Assembly: GCA_009668015.1 (NCBI GenBank)
Contig: WJYB01000008.1
Span: 124,001-188,000, forward strand
DNA: 64,000 bases
Direction: 5' to 3'
From: Enterobacteriaceae bacterium RIT714
GTDB lineage: Bacteria > Pseudomonadota > Gammaproteobacteria > Enterobacterales > Enterobacteriaceae
Shown here in pieces: positions 19,139 through 29,854 of the stretch (position 1 is its first letter; each line of letters starts with the position of its first letter). The notes below the pieces were generated by a model, which worked only from the letters and a program-made list of their open reading frames with translations, was not told the origin of the DNA and did no database searches. A program made the position numbers and the translations under genes.

Positions 19139-20809
19139 ACTGAATCTTTTGCTCAACTATTTGAAGAATCCTTAAAAACAATCGAAACCCGTCCGGGTTC
19201 CATCGTTCGTGGTGTTGTTGTTGCTATCGACAAAGATATCGTACTGGTTGACGCCGGTCTGAAATCTGAGTCTGCCATTCCGGCAGAGCAGTTCAAAAAC
19301 GCCCAGGGCGAGCTGGAAATCCAGGTTGGTGACGAAGTTGACGTTGCACTGGATGCAGTAGAAGACGGCTTCGGTGAAACTCTGCTGTCCCGTGAGAAAG
19401 CTAAACGTCACGAAGCTTGGATCACGCTGGAAAAAGCTTACGAAGAAGCTGAAACTGTGGTCGGTGTTATCAACGGCAAAGTTAAAGGTGGCTTCACTGT
19501 TGAGCTGAACGGTATTCGCGCGTTCCTGCCAGGTTCTCTGGTAGACGTTCGTCCGGTTCGCGACACTCTGCACCTGGAAGGCAAAGAGCTTGAGTTCAAA
19601 GTCATCAAGCTGGACCAGAAACGCAACAACGTTGTTGTTTCTCGTCGTGCCGTTATCGAGTCCGAGAACAGCGCAGAACGCGATCAACTGCTGGAAAACC
19701 TGCAGGAAGGCATGGAAGTTAAAGGTATCGTTAAGAACCTCACTGACTACGGTGCATTCGTTGATCTGGGTGGCGTTGATGGCCTGCTGCACATCACCGA
19801 CATGGCGTGGAAACGCGTTAAGCATCCAAGCGAAATCGTAAACGTTGGCGACGAAATCACTGTTAAAGTGCTGAAGTTCGACCGCGAGCGTACTCGTGTA
19901 TCTCTGGGCCTGAAACAGCTGGGCGAAGATCCATGGGTCGCTATCGCTAAACGTTACCCAGAAGGTACTAAACTGACTGGTCGCGTTACCAACCTGACCG
20001 ACTACGGCTGCTTCGTTGAAATCGAAGAAGGCGTTGAAGGCCTGGTTCACGTTTCCGAAATGGACTGGACCAACAAAAACATCCACCCATCCAAAGTTGT
20101 TAACGTTGGTGATGTAGTGGAAGTTATGGTTCTGGATATCGACGAAGAACGTCGTCGTATCTCCCTGGGCCTGAAGCAGTGCAAAAACAACCCATGGCAG
20201 CAGTTCGCGGAAACCCACAACAAGGGCGACCGTGTTGAAGGTAAAATCAAGTCTATCACTGACTTCGGTATCTTCATCGGCCTGGACGGCGGCATCGATG
20301 GCCTGGTTCACCTGTCTGACATCTCCTGGAACGTTGCAGGCGAAGAAGCCGTTCGTGAATACAAAAAAGGCGACGAAATCGCAGCAGTTGTTCTGCAAGT
20401 TGACGCAGAGCGTGAGCGTATCTCCCTGGGCGTTAAACAGCTCGCAGAAGATCCGTTCAACAACTGGGTTGCACTGAACAAGAAAGGCGCAATCGTAAAC
20501 GGTAAAGTGACTGCAGTTGACGCTAAAGGCGCAACCGTAGAACTGGCTGACGGCGTTGAAGGTTACCTGCGCGCTTCTGAAGCTTCACGTGACCGCGTTG
20601 AAGATGCAACTCTGGTTCTGAGCGTTGGTGACGACGTTGAAGCTAAATTCACCGGTGTTGACCGTAAGAACCGTGCAATCAGCCTGTCTGTTCGTGCTAA
20701 AGACGAAGCTGATGAGAAAGATGCAATCGCAACTGTTAACAAACAGGAAGATGCAGGTTTCTCTAACAACGCAATGGCTGAAGCTTTCAAAGCAGCTAAA
20801 GGCGAGTAA
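19136..20809 (+). CDS. rpsA: 30S ribosomal protein S1
   Basis: 557 aa, six tandem S1/OB-fold domains. Domains 1-2 dock on the 30S subunit through S2, and 3-6 bind mRNA. The repeats are visible as recurring [20 protein letters not shown] and [10 protein letters not shown] segments with [11 protein letters not shown] ends. Codon use is strongly biased to highly expressed codons (few TTA, TCA or CTA), which is why a 408-codon open frame exists on the other strand; it is not a gene. It is preceded by cmk and followed by a structured intergenic region and ihfB. Confidence 0.99.
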   Translation: MTESFAQLFEESLKTIETRPGSIVRGVVVAIDKDIVLVDAGLKSESAIPAEQFKNAQGELEIQVGDEVDVALDAVEDGFGETLLSREKAKRHEAWITLEKAYEEAETVVGVINGKVKGGFTVELNGIRAFLPGSLVDVRPVRDTLHLEGKELEFKVIKLDQKRNNVVVSRRAVIESENSAERDQLLENLQEGMEVKGIVKNLTDYGAFVDLGGVDGLLHITDMAWKRVKHPSEIVNVGDEITVKVLKFDRERTRVSLGLKQLGEDPWVAIAKRYPEGTKLTGRVTNLTDYGCFVEIEEGVEGLVHVSEMDWTNKNIHPSKVVNVGDVVEVMVLDIDEERRRISLGLKQCKNNPWQQFAETHNKGDRVEGKIKSITDFGIFIGLDGGIDGLVHLSDISWNVAGEEAVREYKKGDEIAAVVLQVDAERERISLGVKQLAEDPFNNWVALNKKGAIVNGKVTAVDAKGATVELADGVEGYLRASEASRDRVEDATLVLSVGDDVEAKFTGVDRKNRAISLSVRAKDEADEKDAIATVNKQEDAGFSNNAMAEAFKAAKGE

Positions 20810-20842
20810 TTCAAGTACGCTAAGTCATTTGAGCGGTAACGA

Positions 20843-20910
20843 GGCAACGAGCCTGACAATCCCCAGGAACTTACTCAAGTAGGTGACTGGGGTTAACAGA
20901 CGAAGTTAAC
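20843..20910 (+). other. Series of small hairpins downstream of rpsA
   Basis: Three inverted repeats follow the rpsA stop. AGGC/GCCT flank AACGA (20842-20854). CCCCAG/CTGGGG (20861-20866, 20887-20892) enclose a second stem AACTTAC/GTAGGT-type with a TCAA loop; between the stems, GA faces GA (20867-20868 and 20885-20886), which would form tandem sheared G-A pairs. Finally GTTAAC occurs twice (20892-20897, 20905-20910) around AGACGAA. From memory a similar CCCCAGGA...GACTGGGG element occurs elsewhere in enterobacterial genomes, but I cannot confirm this. Function unknown. Confidence 0.5.
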
Positions 20911-20941
20911 GTAGTGACCGCTTGAAGGATAATGAGCAGAC

Positions 20942-20970
20942 TTGACAGATTGCAGGATTCGTTCTGTAAT
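20942..20970 (+). promoter_or_regulatory. ihfB promoter
   Basis: A consensus TTGACA (20942-20947), 17 bases, then TGTAAT (5 of 6, 20965-20970). The predicted start, about 20977, lies right at the base of the rpsA terminator hairpin, so the ihfB transcript would begin with that stem-loop. Confidence 0.75.
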
Positions 20971-20978
20971 CAATAACA

Positions 20979-21004
20979 AAGGGCGGCTATGGCCGCCCTT
21001 GTTT
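20979..21004 (+). terminator. rpsA terminator / 5' stem of the ihfB transcript
   Basis: AAGGGCGGC pairs perfectly with GCCGCCCTT around TATG, followed by GTTT. The U-tract is short. A good promoter ends just 8 bases before it. Confidence 0.75.
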
Positions 21005-21047
21005 AATAAGCTGTTAAGCTAAATGGTTTGAAGGAACCGGAGGAATC

Positions 21048-21335
21048 ATGACCAAGTCAGAATTGATTGAAAGACTTGCCAGCCAGCAATCGCACATCCC
21101 TGCAAAAGCAGTGGAAGATGCAGTGAAAGAGATGCTGGAGCATATGGCCTCGACTCTTGCACAGGGCGAGCGCATTGAAATCCGCGGTTTCGGTAGTTTC
21201 TCTCTGCACTATCGTGCACCACGAACCGGGCGTAACCCGAAGACTGGCGATAAAGTCGACCTGGAAGGTAAATACGTTCCGCACTTTAAGCCGGGTAAAG
21301 AGCTGCGCGATCGCGCCAATATTTACGGAAACTGA
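21048..21335 (+). CDS. ihfB: Integration host factor, beta subunit
   Basis: Small DNA-bending protein, 95 aa (one residue longer than in E. coli, ending YGN), which pairs with IhfA. It has the HU/IHF fold with the DNA-intercalating proline in [11 protein letters not shown] (about residue 65) and the [10 protein letters not shown] beta arm start. The CGGAGG ribosome site is strong. It has its own promoter and a clear terminator, and lies between rpsA and ycaI as expected. Confidence 0.98.
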   Translation: MTKSELIERLASQQSHIPAKAVEDAVKEMLEHMASTLAQGERIEIRGFGSFSLHYRAPRTGRNPKTGDKVDLEGKYVPHFKPGKELRDRANIYGN

Positions 21336-21369
21336 GTGCCGCCTGCGGGCGAAACTGGGTTATCTCATG

Positions 21370-21394
21370 AAAAGCACCTACGGGTGCTTTTTTT
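21370..21394 (+). terminator. ihfB terminator
   Basis: AAAGCACC pairs with GGTGCTTT around TACG, with a run of seven T residues. Strong intrinsic terminator 35 bases after the stop. Confidence 0.93.
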
Positions 21395-21549
21395 ATTGCC
21401 ATTTTATGAGTTCTGAATCCGCGCCGTATTTTTAGTTTGCTGTTGCTGCAAACAGCCATCATCTTTTGAGCCTTGCTCGTAAACTCATTAATTCCCGGCT
21501 GACTCTCTGACTGTGCCACTGCACACTTGCGCAAAACAGGGAGATGTTC

Positions 21550-23814
21550 ATGGGGATTCCATCACTGGGTGTGTGTCTGATTGCGGCCATAATGCCGCTG
21601 CTATGGCTACCATCGTTACCTGGTTTGGCGGTGACCTGGCTTTGCATCACTGCCGGTTTTTTGTTGGCATTACAGCGAGTAATGTACCTGCGCTACATCG
21701 GCATGTGGATGATTTTCTTCGCCTGGGGAGTGTTGGCAGCGCTGGAGTCCGTCTGGCCCATGCAGCATCTGACGGCCGGTCCGCAGCGTGCTGAAGTGGT
21801 CATCACGACAACCGATGGGGCGACAACCCATCAGGGCAGGATCATTCGCCTGAATGGCAAACCCTGGCGTTCAACAACGGGGATAACTCTTTACGGAAAC
21901 TATCTGCCACAAGTGCCTTGCGCAGGGCAGCGTTGGGCGATGACGCTACGCCTTCGCGCCGCACATGGTGAGCTAAACGACGGCGGTTTTGACTCGCAGA
22001 GAAATGCTCTTGCCACTCACCAGCCGCTGAATGGCCGGTTTACGCATGCGCAAATCATAGATGCAACCTGCAGTATGCGGGCGCGTTATCTTTCATCGCT
22101 CACCTCAACACTCGCTTCTTACGCGTGGGGCTCAGTGATGCTCGGATTGGGCATGGGAGAGCGGGTTGCGGTTACGCAGGAGATAAAAACGCTAATGCGG
22201 GAAACCGGCACGCTGCACCTGATGGCAATTTCGGGATTACATATCGCGCTCGCCGCATCAATGATCTGGTTTATTGCACGCGGTATCCAGTTTTTTCTCC
22301 CGGCGCACTGGATTGGCTGGCGCTTCCCGCTGCTTGCCGGAATGTGCTTTGCTGCATTTTATGCATGGCTAACAGGAATGCAGCCGCCAGCGTTGCGTAC
22401 TGTTGTATCGCTTGCTGTCCTTGCCATGCTGCGCCTAAGCGGCAGGCAGTGGTCACCGTGGCAGGTTTGGGTATGCTGCGTGGCAGCGATACTGTTTGTT
22501 GATCCCCTGGCTGTTCTCTCACAAAGCCTGGCATTATCGGCGTTTGCCGTTGCGGCACTCATCTTCTGGTATCAGTGGCTACCTTTGCCCGCGATCATGT
22601 TACCCAGATGGCTTAAACCGCTGGTTAATCTACTGCATTTGCAGCTGGGTATGCTGATCCTCCTGCTGCCGCTACAGATCATCATTTTTCACGGGTTCAG
22701 TCTCTCATCGGTGGTTGCCAATCTGTTCGCCGTACCGCTTGTCACGTTTATCTCTGTTCCGCTGATCCTGACTGCCATGTTGCTGCATCTTTTTCCATTG
22801 GCTCTGGTCGAGGCAAAGGTGTGGTTTTTAGCGGATCAATCGTTGGCCGTGCTGTTTCGGGGATTAAAAGCATTACCGGACGGATGGATTGATATTGATG
22901 AGCGCTGGATATTTGTCACCTTAATTTCATGGCTGGTGATTATTAGCTGGCGTTTACGCGCCTGGCGGGCAGTTCCTGCATCCTGCCTGGCAGGGAGTCT
23001 TCTGCTGACTTTCCCACTATGGCGGAGCGAGAAAACAGAAGGCTGGACGCTCCATATGCTGGACATTGGCCAGGGCCTGGCAATTGTTATTGAGCGTCAC
23101 GGAAGGGCGATTATGTACGATACAGGGCTAGCCTGGCCGGGCGGCGACAGCGCAAAGTTACAAATTATTCCCTGGCTACGTTGGCATCATCTGACCCCGG
23201 AAGGGGTGATTATTAGCCATGAACATAGCGACCATATTGGCGGTTTACATTCGCTACAGGAGGCATGGCCCTCTATTTGGATCCGCAGCCCGTTAGGCTG
23301 GGCAGGACATCAACCCTGTTTTCGAGGCCAGCGCTGGCAATGGCAAGGCTTGACCTTCACGGCTCACTGGCCACCAAGGGAATATCAGGCGCAGGGGAAT
23401 AACCGCTCGTGTGTTGTAAAAGTTGATGACGGCCAACACAGCGTCTTGTTAACCGGAGACATTGAAGCGAAGGCCGAGCAGGCAATGTTAAGTCATCACT
23501 GGCAATTTCTAACGTCTACACTTATCCAGGTGCCGCATCATGGGAGTAATACCTCTTCATCATTGGCGCTAATACAGCGTGTGGAGGGGAAAATCGCACT
23601 GGCTTCAGCAGCACGATATAACGCATGGCGGTTTCCGTCAGCGAAAGTGGTCAAACGTTATCGAAAGGAGGGCTATTCTTGGTTCGATACACCGCGATAT
23701 GGGCAGATATCGGTAAGTTTTTCCTCGCATGGCTGGCAAATCCGCCGCTTACGAGATCAAATTTTACCTCGTTGGTATCATCAGTGGTTTGGCGCGCCCG
23801 TAGATAACGGGTAG
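21550..23814 (+). CDS. ycaI: ComEC/Rec2-family membrane protein YcaI
   Basis: Homologue of the DNA-uptake channel ComEC, 754 aa. The N-terminal hydrophobic region leads into an OB-like domain (about residues 80-180), then the competence domain with about eight spans and the segment MGERVAVTQEIKTLMRETGT, and a C-terminal metallo-beta-lactamase-like domain with SHEHSDHIGG and PHHGSNTSS. I chose the second ATG: AGGGAG lies 6 bases before it but touches the first ATG at 21544, and the resulting length equals E. coli YcaI. Enterobacteria are not classically competent, so the role (DNA uptake as nutrient, or other) is uncertain. It heads the msbA-lpxK cluster. Confidence 0.9.
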   Translation: MGIPSLGVCLIAAIMPLLWLPSLPGLAVTWLCITAGFLLALQRVMYLRYIGMWMIFFAWGVLAALESVWPMQHLTAGPQRAEVVITTTDGATTHQGRIIRLNGKPWRSTTGITLYGNYLPQVPCAGQRWAMTLRLRAAHGELNDGGFDSQRNALATHQPLNGRFTHAQIIDATCSMRARYLSSLTSTLASYAWGSVMLGLGMGERVAVTQEIKTLMRETGTLHLMAISGLHIALAASMIWFIARGIQFFLPAHWIGWRFPLLAGMCFAAFYAWLTGMQPPALRTVVSLAVLAMLRLSGRQWSPWQVWVCCVAAILFVDPLAVLSQSLALSAFAVAALIFWYQWLPLPAIMLPRWLKPLVNLLHLQLGMLILLLPLQIIIFHGFSLSSVVANLFAVPLVTFISVPLILTAMLLHLFPLALVEAKVWFLADQSLAVLFRGLKALPDGWIDIDERWIFVTLISWLVIISWRLRAWRAVPASCLAGSLLLTFPLWRSEKTEGWTLHMLDIGQGLAIVIERHGRAIMYDTGLAWPGGDSAKLQIIPWLRWHHLTPEGVIISHEHSDHIGGLHSLQEAWPSIWIRSPLGWAGHQPCFRGQRWQWQGLTFTAHWPPREYQAQGNNRSCVVKVDDGQHSVLLTGDIEAKAEQAMLSHHWQFLTSTLIQVPHHGSNTSSSLALIQRVEGKIALASAARYNAWRFPSAKVVKRYRKEGYSWFDTPRYGQISVSFSSHGWQIRRLRDQILPRWYHQWFGAPVDNG

Positions 23815-23850
23815 AATATGCGGCTATTTCAACAAATGCTGGTTTTTTGA

Positions 23851-25599
23851 ATGCATAACGACAAAGATCTCTCCACGTGGCAGACCTTCCGCCGACTCTG
23901 GCCGATGATTGCACCCTTTAAAGCAGGTCTGATGGTGGCGGCTGTCGCATTAATCCTCAACGCAGCCAGCGATACATTTATGCTATCGCTCCTTAAACCG
24001 TTACTGGACGACGGTTTTGCTAAAACGGATCGCTCAGTGTTGCTATGGATGCCTCTGGTGGTTATCGGACTGATGATCTTACGTGGCGTCACCAGCTATA
24101 TCTCCAGCTACTGTATCTCCTGGGTATCCGGCAAAGTGGTGATGACCATGCGTCGTCGTCTCTTCAGCCACATGATGGGAATGCCTGTCGCGTTCTTTGA
24201 CAAACAGTCCACTGGCACACTGCTGTCTCGTATCACCTACGATTCCGAGCAAGTCGCCTCGTCATCTTCCAGCGCGTTGATTACGGTGGTGCGTGAAGGC
24301 GCATCTATCATCGGCCTGTTTGTTTTGATGTTCTACTACAGCTGGCAGCTGTCTATCATTCTTATCGTACTGGCTCCGATTGTCTCGATTGCCATTCGCG
24401 TGGTCTCAAAGCGTTTTCGTAGCATCAGTAAGAATATGCAGAATACGATGGGGCAGGTGACCACCAGCGCGGAGCAGATGCTGAAAGGGCATAAAGAAGT
24501 GCTCATTTTTGGCGGTCAGGAGATTGAAACCAAGCGCTTTGATAAAGTCAGCAACAAAATGCGTTTGCAGGGGATGAAGCTGGTGTCGGCCTCATCTATC
24601 TCCGATCCAATCATTCAGCTGATAGCTTCTCTGGCTCTCGCATTCGTGCTTTATGCCGCAAGCTTCCCAAGCGTGATGGAAACATTGACCGCAGGTACCA
24701 TCACCGTTGTCTTCTCGTCGATGATTGCGTTAATGCGCCCGCTTAAATCGCTGACCAACGTTAACGCTCAGTTCCAGCGCGGCATGGCAGCGTGTCAGAC
24801 GCTGTTCAGTATCCTGGATTCTGAACAGGAAAAAGACGAAGGCAAACGTGTCATTGAACGTGCAGAGGGCAATGTTGAATTCCGCAATGTGACCTTCACC
24901 TATCCGGGACGCGAAGCGCCGGCTCTGCGTAATATCAGCCTGAATATTCCGGCGGGTAAAACGGTGGCACTGGTCGGGCGTTCGGGGTCGGGTAAATCCA
25001 CCATCGCCAGTCTGATGACCCGTTTCTACGACATTGATGAAGGTGAAATCCTGTTAGACGGCCATGACCTGAGGGAATATACCCTTCAGTCGCTGCGTAA
25101 TCAGGTGGCGCTGGTCTCCCAGAACGTCCATCTGTTTAACGATACGGTGGCGAATAACATCGCTTACGCGCGTACGGAAGAGTACAGCCGCGAGGCGATT
25201 GAGAACGCTGCGCGTATGGCCTATGCGATGGATTTCATCAATAAGATGGATAACGGTCTTGATACTATCATTGGTGAAAACGGTGTGCTGCTTTCTGGTG
25301 GCCAGCGTCAACGTATTGCCATTGCCCGTGCGTTACTGCGCGATAGCCCGATTTTAATTCTGGATGAAGCTACCTCCGCACTCGATACCGAGTCCGAACG
25401 AGCCATTCAGTCGGCACTGGATGAGCTGCAGAAAAACCGCACCTCGCTGGTTATTGCTCACCGACTGTCGACTATCGAACAGGCCGACGAAATCGTTGTT
25501 GTGGAAGATGGTGTAATCGTTGAGCGTGGCAGCCATGCGGATCTGATTGCCCATCGTGGCGTCTACGCCCAGCTCCATAAAATGCAGTTTGGCGCATGA
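23851..25599 (+). CDS. msbA: Lipid A export ATP-binding/permease protein MsbA
   Basis: Homodimeric ABC exporter that flips core-lipid A across the inner membrane; 582 aa. Six membrane helices occupy about residues 20-320, then an ATPase domain with Walker [10 protein letters not shown] (about 376-384), signature [14 protein letters not shown] and Walker [13 protein letters not shown]. It starts 36 bases after ycaI and its stop overlaps the lpxK start by ATGA, so the essential pair msbA-lpxK is translationally coupled. Confidence 0.98.
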   Translation: MHNDKDLSTWQTFRRLWPMIAPFKAGLMVAAVALILNAASDTFMLSLLKPLLDDGFAKTDRSVLLWMPLVVIGLMILRGVTSYISSYCISWVSGKVVMTMRRRLFSHMMGMPVAFFDKQSTGTLLSRITYDSEQVASSSSSALITVVREGASIIGLFVLMFYYSWQLSIILIVLAPIVSIAIRVVSKRFRSISKNMQNTMGQVTTSAEQMLKGHKEVLIFGGQEIETKRFDKVSNKMRLQGMKLVSASSISDPIIQLIASLALAFVLYAASFPSVMETLTAGTITVVFSSMIALMRPLKSLTNVNAQFQRGMAACQTLFSILDSEQEKDEGKRVIERAEGNVEFRNVTFTYPGREAPALRNISLNIPAGKTVALVGRSGSGKSTIASLMTRFYDIDEGEILLDGHDLREYTLQSLRNQVALVSQNVHLFNDTVANNIAYARTEEYSREAIENAARMAYAMDFINKMDNGLDTIIGENGVLLSGGQRQRIAIARALLRDSPILILDEATSALDTESERAIQSALDELQKNRTSLVIAHRLSTIEQADEIVVVEDGVIVERGSHADLIAHRGVYAQLHKMQFGA

Positions 25600-26573
25600 T
25601 TGCACGCATCTGGTCCGGAGAATCGCCTCTGTGGCTGTTGCTGCTGCCGCTTTCCTGGCTGTATGGCCTGGTGAGCGGCATCATTCGCCTGAGCTATCGT
25701 CTGGGGATCAAGCGCTCATGGCGTGCGCCCGTGCCGATCGTGGTGGTGGGGAACCTCACCGCGGGGGGCAATGGTAAAACCCCGGTCGTTATCTGGCTGG
25801 TGGAACAACTGACCGCCCGCGGTATCCGTGTCGGTGTGGTTTCACGGGGCTACGGCGGTAGAGCGGAGCACTATCCGCTTCTGCTGACGTCTCAAACCTC
25901 TACCGCAGAAGCCGGAGATGAGCCGGTCCTCATTTTTCAGCGAACCGGCGCGCCTGTCGCGGTATCTCCGAACCGTAGCGAAGCCGTGCAATCCCTGTTG
26001 GCTGCCCATCCTGTACAGCTCATTATCACTGACGATGGCTTACAGCATTATGCGCTCGCGCGGGACAAAGAAATTGTGGTTATCGACGGTGAGCGCCGTT
26101 TCGGCAATGGCTGGTGGCTACCTGCCGGGCCAATGCGTGAACGCGCGTCCCGCCTGCGCTCAGTCGATGCCGTGATTGTGAATGGCGGCGTTGCCCGAGC
26201 GGGTGAAATACCGATGCGTTTAAGCCCGGGTCAGGCAGTGAACCTTCTGACTGGCGAGCGTCGGGATGTGGCTCAGCTGCCTGCGCTTGTTGCAATGGCG
26301 GGTATTGGTCATCCGCCTCGCTTTTTTGCGACCCTGGAACAATGTGGTGCCCGCCTGGAAAGCAGATTTCCGCTGGCCGATCATCAGGCATTAAGTCCTG
26401 AAAGGGTTGAGCCCCTTGCAGCCTTGCATCAAAACCTGATCATGACCGAAAAAGATGCGGTCAAATGCCGCGCTTTTGCCAGAGACAACTGGTGGTATCT
26501 GCCGGTCGATGCAGAATTGAGCGGTGAGCGGCCAGAACATTTGCTCCAGGAACTGCTCGCGCTGGTGCGCTAA
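25596..26573 (+). CDS. lpxK: Tetraacyldisaccharide 4'-kinase
   Basis: Phosphorylates the 4' position of the lipid A precursor DS-1-P to lipid IVA at the inner membrane; 325 aa, three fewer than in E. coli. There is an N-terminal hydrophobic helix, then the P-loop GGNGKTPV (about residues 54-61) in [14 protein letters not shown], and the DDGLQHYAL segment near residue 147. It overlaps msbA by 4 bases and is followed 43 bases later by ycaQ. Confidence 0.97.
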   Translation: MIARIWSGESPLWLLLLPLSWLYGLVSGIIRLSYRLGIKRSWRAPVPIVVVGNLTAGGNGKTPVVIWLVEQLTARGIRVGVVSRGYGGRAEHYPLLLTSQTSTAEAGDEPVLIFQRTGAPVAVSPNRSEAVQSLLAAHPVQLIITDDGLQHYALARDKEIVVIDGERRFGNGWWLPAGPMRERASRLRSVDAVIVNGGVARAGEIPMRLSPGQAVNLLTGERRDVAQLPALVAMAGIGHPPRFFATLEQCGARLESRFPLADHQALSPERVEPLAALHQNLIMTEKDAVKCRAFARDNWWYLPVDAELSGERPEHLLQELLALVR

Positions 26574-26616
26574 AGACAGTGCGGTTCCGGTAGCGCGATA
26601 AAGAACAGGAAAACGC

Positions 26617-27846
26617 ATGCCCATACCGCAACTTTCACTTTCTGCTGCACGACATCTTCATCTTGCCGCGCAGGGGCTTTTGAAAAAGCCTCGCCGACGT
26701 GCACAACCCGCCGATATTCTCTCAACCATTCAGCGCATGTCGCTGTTGCAAATCGATACGATCAATATCGTTGCCCGTAGTCCCTATCTGGTGCTTTTTA
26801 GCCGCCTGGGAAATTACCCATCCCAGTGGCTTGATGATGCGCTCCGTCGCGGTGAACTCATGGAGTACTGGGCGCACGAGGCGTGTTTTCTGCCGCGCAG
26901 TGATTTTGGCCTGGTGCGCCATCGGATGCTCGCGCCGGAGAAAATGGGCTGGAAATACCGTCAGGCGTGGATGCAGGAAAACGCAGACGAAATCGAGCAA
27001 CTCATTGCACACATCCAGGACAAGGGGCCGGTCAGGTCCGCCGATTTTGAACATCCCCGCAAAGGCGCGAGCGGCTGGTGGGAGTGGAAACCGCATAAAC
27101 GTCATCTGGAAGGCCTTTTTACCTCAGGAAAAGTCATGGTAGTGGAGCGTCGTAATTTCCAGCGCGTCTATGATCTCACCCATCGCGTGATGCCTCACTG
27201 GGACGATAATAACGATCTGCTCAGTCAGGCGGCCGCAGAGGCCATCATGCTGGAGAACAGCGCAAGAAGCCTGGGCATTTTCCGCGCGCAGTGGCTGGCA
27301 GACTATTACCGTTTGCGCCAGCCAGATCTGAAACCGGTGCTTAAACATTGGCAGGATAACCAGCAGGTGTTGCGCGTTGAGGTCGAGGGGCAAGGTGAGA
27401 TGTGGTTGCATGAGGACCTGTTCCCGCTGCTGCCTCTGGCTCTGGCAGGCAAGCTTACTGCGTCGCACAGCGCCGTGTTATCGCCGTTTGATCCCCTTGT
27501 CTGGGATCGCAAGCGCGCAGAACAGCTGTTTGATTTCACCTATCGCCTGGAGTGCTATACCCCCGCAGCGAAACGCCAGTACGGATATTTTGTCCTCCCT
27601 TTGCTGCATAAAGGCCGGCTGGTTGGGCGTATGGATGCCAAAATGCACCGCAAGACAGGCGTGCTTGAAGTGATTTCGCTCTGGCTGGAAGAGGGTGTCA
27701 AAGCCAGCGCGACGCTGGAAAAAGGACTCACCCAGGCACTCAATGAATTTGCTGCCTGGCAGGGGGCCCGTCGGGTCACGTTAGCGCGATTGCCGGACGG
27801 ACTTTTTGCCGGATGTCGGAGTGGTTGGGAAATAGACATAGCCTGA
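26617..27846 (+). CDS. ycaQ: DNA interstrand cross-link glycosylase YcaQ (HTH_42 family)
   Basis: 409 aa, a winged-helix (HTH_42, AlkX/AlkZ-like) DNA glycosylase. The E. coli protein unhooks nitrogen-mustard-type interstrand cross-links and removes N7-alkylpurines. The catalytic-type QxD motif appears as QID at residues 45-47 in SLLQIDTINIVARSPYLV. The beta-barrel clamp lies toward the C-terminus (SPFDPLVWDRKRAEQLF). It sits between lpxK and ycaR with short gaps, which looks like operon membership by position rather than shared pathway. Confidence 0.9.
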   Translation: MPIPQLSLSAARHLHLAAQGLLKKPRRRAQPADILSTIQRMSLLQIDTINIVARSPYLVLFSRLGNYPSQWLDDALRRGELMEYWAHEACFLPRSDFGLVRHRMLAPEKMGWKYRQAWMQENADEIEQLIAHIQDKGPVRSADFEHPRKGASGWWEWKPHKRHLEGLFTSGKVMVVERRNFQRVYDLTHRVMPHWDDNNDLLSQAAAEAIMLENSARSLGIFRAQWLADYYRLRQPDLKPVLKHWQDNQQVLRVEVEGQGEMWLHEDLFPLLPLALAGKLTASHSAVLSPFDPLVWDRKRAEQLFDFTYRLECYTPAAKRQYGYFVLPLLHKGRLVGRMDAKMHRKTGVLEVISLWLEEGVKASATLEKGLTQALNEFAAWQGARRVTLARLPDGLFAGCRSGWEIDIA

Positions 27847-27891
27847 AAAAGGAATGTGATAAGCTTTAGTGATTACTGATACGGAGGAACT

Positions 27892-28817
<926 letters not shown>

Positions 28818-28823
28818 TTGCCC

Positions 28824-28854
28824 AACATCCTCTCATTCGGGAGGATGTTTTTTT
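28824..28854 (+). terminator. kdsB terminator
   Basis: AACATCCTCTC pairs with GGGAGGATGTT (two G-T) around ATTC, with a run of seven T. It ends the ycaI-kdsB cluster. Confidence 0.92.
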
Positions 28855-28960
28855 ATGTCTCCTTTCCCATTTTTCTTCCCTCAAATTGATCTTATCAGGG
28901 TGACATCCCCTCACGACGCGCTCATTATAAAATCAGTAGTCTTGATGGGGGTAATCTCAT

Positions 28961-29854
28961 ATGGAACAGTTGCGTGCCGAGCTTAGCCATCTGCTTGGGG
29001 AAAAACTCAGTCGGGTGGAGTGCGTAAACGAGAAGGCGGACACGTCGTTATGGTCGCTGTATGACAGTCACGGCAACCCGATGCCTTTAATGGCGAGAAG
29101 CTTTACCTCCCCGGGCGTGGCCAGGCAGCTGGCGTGGAAGATGTCCATGCTGGCGAAAAGCGGTACGGTCCGCATGCCCACGGTGTATGGGATCATGACC
29201 CACGAAGAGCATCCAGGGCCTGATGTGCTGTTAATTGAGCGCCTGCGTGGCGTTCCGGTGGAAGCTCCCGCCCGCACCCCGGATCGATGGGAACAGCTGA
29301 AAGATCAGATCGTCGAAGCGCTGCTGGCCTGGCACCGACAGGACAGCCACGGGCTGGTGGGCCCCGTAGACAGCACCCAGGAAAATCTCTGGCCGCTCTG
29401 GTATCGTCAGCGGGTTGAAGTGCTGTGGGGTACGCTAAATCAGTTCAATAACACCGGTCTGAGTATGCAGGATAAACGTATTCTGTTCCGTACCCGGGAA
29501 TGTCTGCCTGTGATGTTTGAGGGCTTTAACGATAACTGCGTGCTGGTGCATGGCAATTTTACGCTGCGTAGCATGCTGAAAGATGCTCGCAGCGATCAGC
29601 TGCTGGCGATGGTCGGGCCGGGTATCATGCTGTGGGCACCTCGCGAGTATGAATTATTCCGCTTAAGCGAGAGTGGTCTGGCAGAAAGTTTACTCTGGCA
29701 TTATCTGCAGCGTGCGCCAGTCTCGGAGTCTTTCCTCTGGCGACGCTGGCTGTATCTCCTGTGGGATGAGGTGGCGCAGTTAGTAAATACCGGGCGGTTT
29801 AACCGCGCCAACTTTGATATGGCTTCAAAATCACTTTTGCCCTGGCTCGCCTGA
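28961..29854 (+). CDS. ycbJ: Phosphotransferase-like protein YcbJ
   Basis: 297 aa, the same length as E. coli YcbJ. Its fold resembles aminoglycoside/choline kinases: a nucleotide-binding N-lobe, and LVHGNFTLRSML (about residue 195), where kinases of this class have HGDxxxxN; here Asp is replaced by Asn and the metal-binding segment reads MVGPGIMLW rather than the usual DFE/DWE form. Catalytic activity is therefore doubtful. A possible promoter (GTGACA, 17 bases, CATTAT) lies 30-60 bases upstream. The 3' end overlaps convergent elyC by 24 bases. Function unknown. Confidence 0.85.
   Translation: MEQLRAELSHLLGEKLSRVECVNEKADTSLWSLYDSHGNPMPLMARSFTSPGVARQLAWKMSMLAKSGTVRMPTVYGIMTHEEHPGPDVLLIERLRGVPVEAPARTPDRWEQLKDQIVEALLAWHRQDSHGLVGPVDSTQENLWPLWYRQRVEVLWGTLNQFNNTGLSMQDKRILFRTRECLPVMFEGFNDNCVLVHGNFTLRSMLKDARSDQLLAMVGPGIMLWAPREYELFRLSESGLAESLLWHYLQRAPVSESFLWRRWLYLLWDEVAQLVNTGRFNRANFDMASKSLLPWLA

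Noticed and set aside
19172..20398. 408-codon open frame on the minus strand across rpsA
   Set aside because: It is the exact shadow of a gene with extreme codon bias; the absence of TTA, TCA and CTA in rpsA removes stops from the opposite strand. No ribosome site, and the translation is low-complexity in F, N, V and Q.
19136..20809. Repeats within rpsA as a DNA repeat element
   Set aside because: They encode the six S1 domains and differ at many third positions; this is protein domain repetition.
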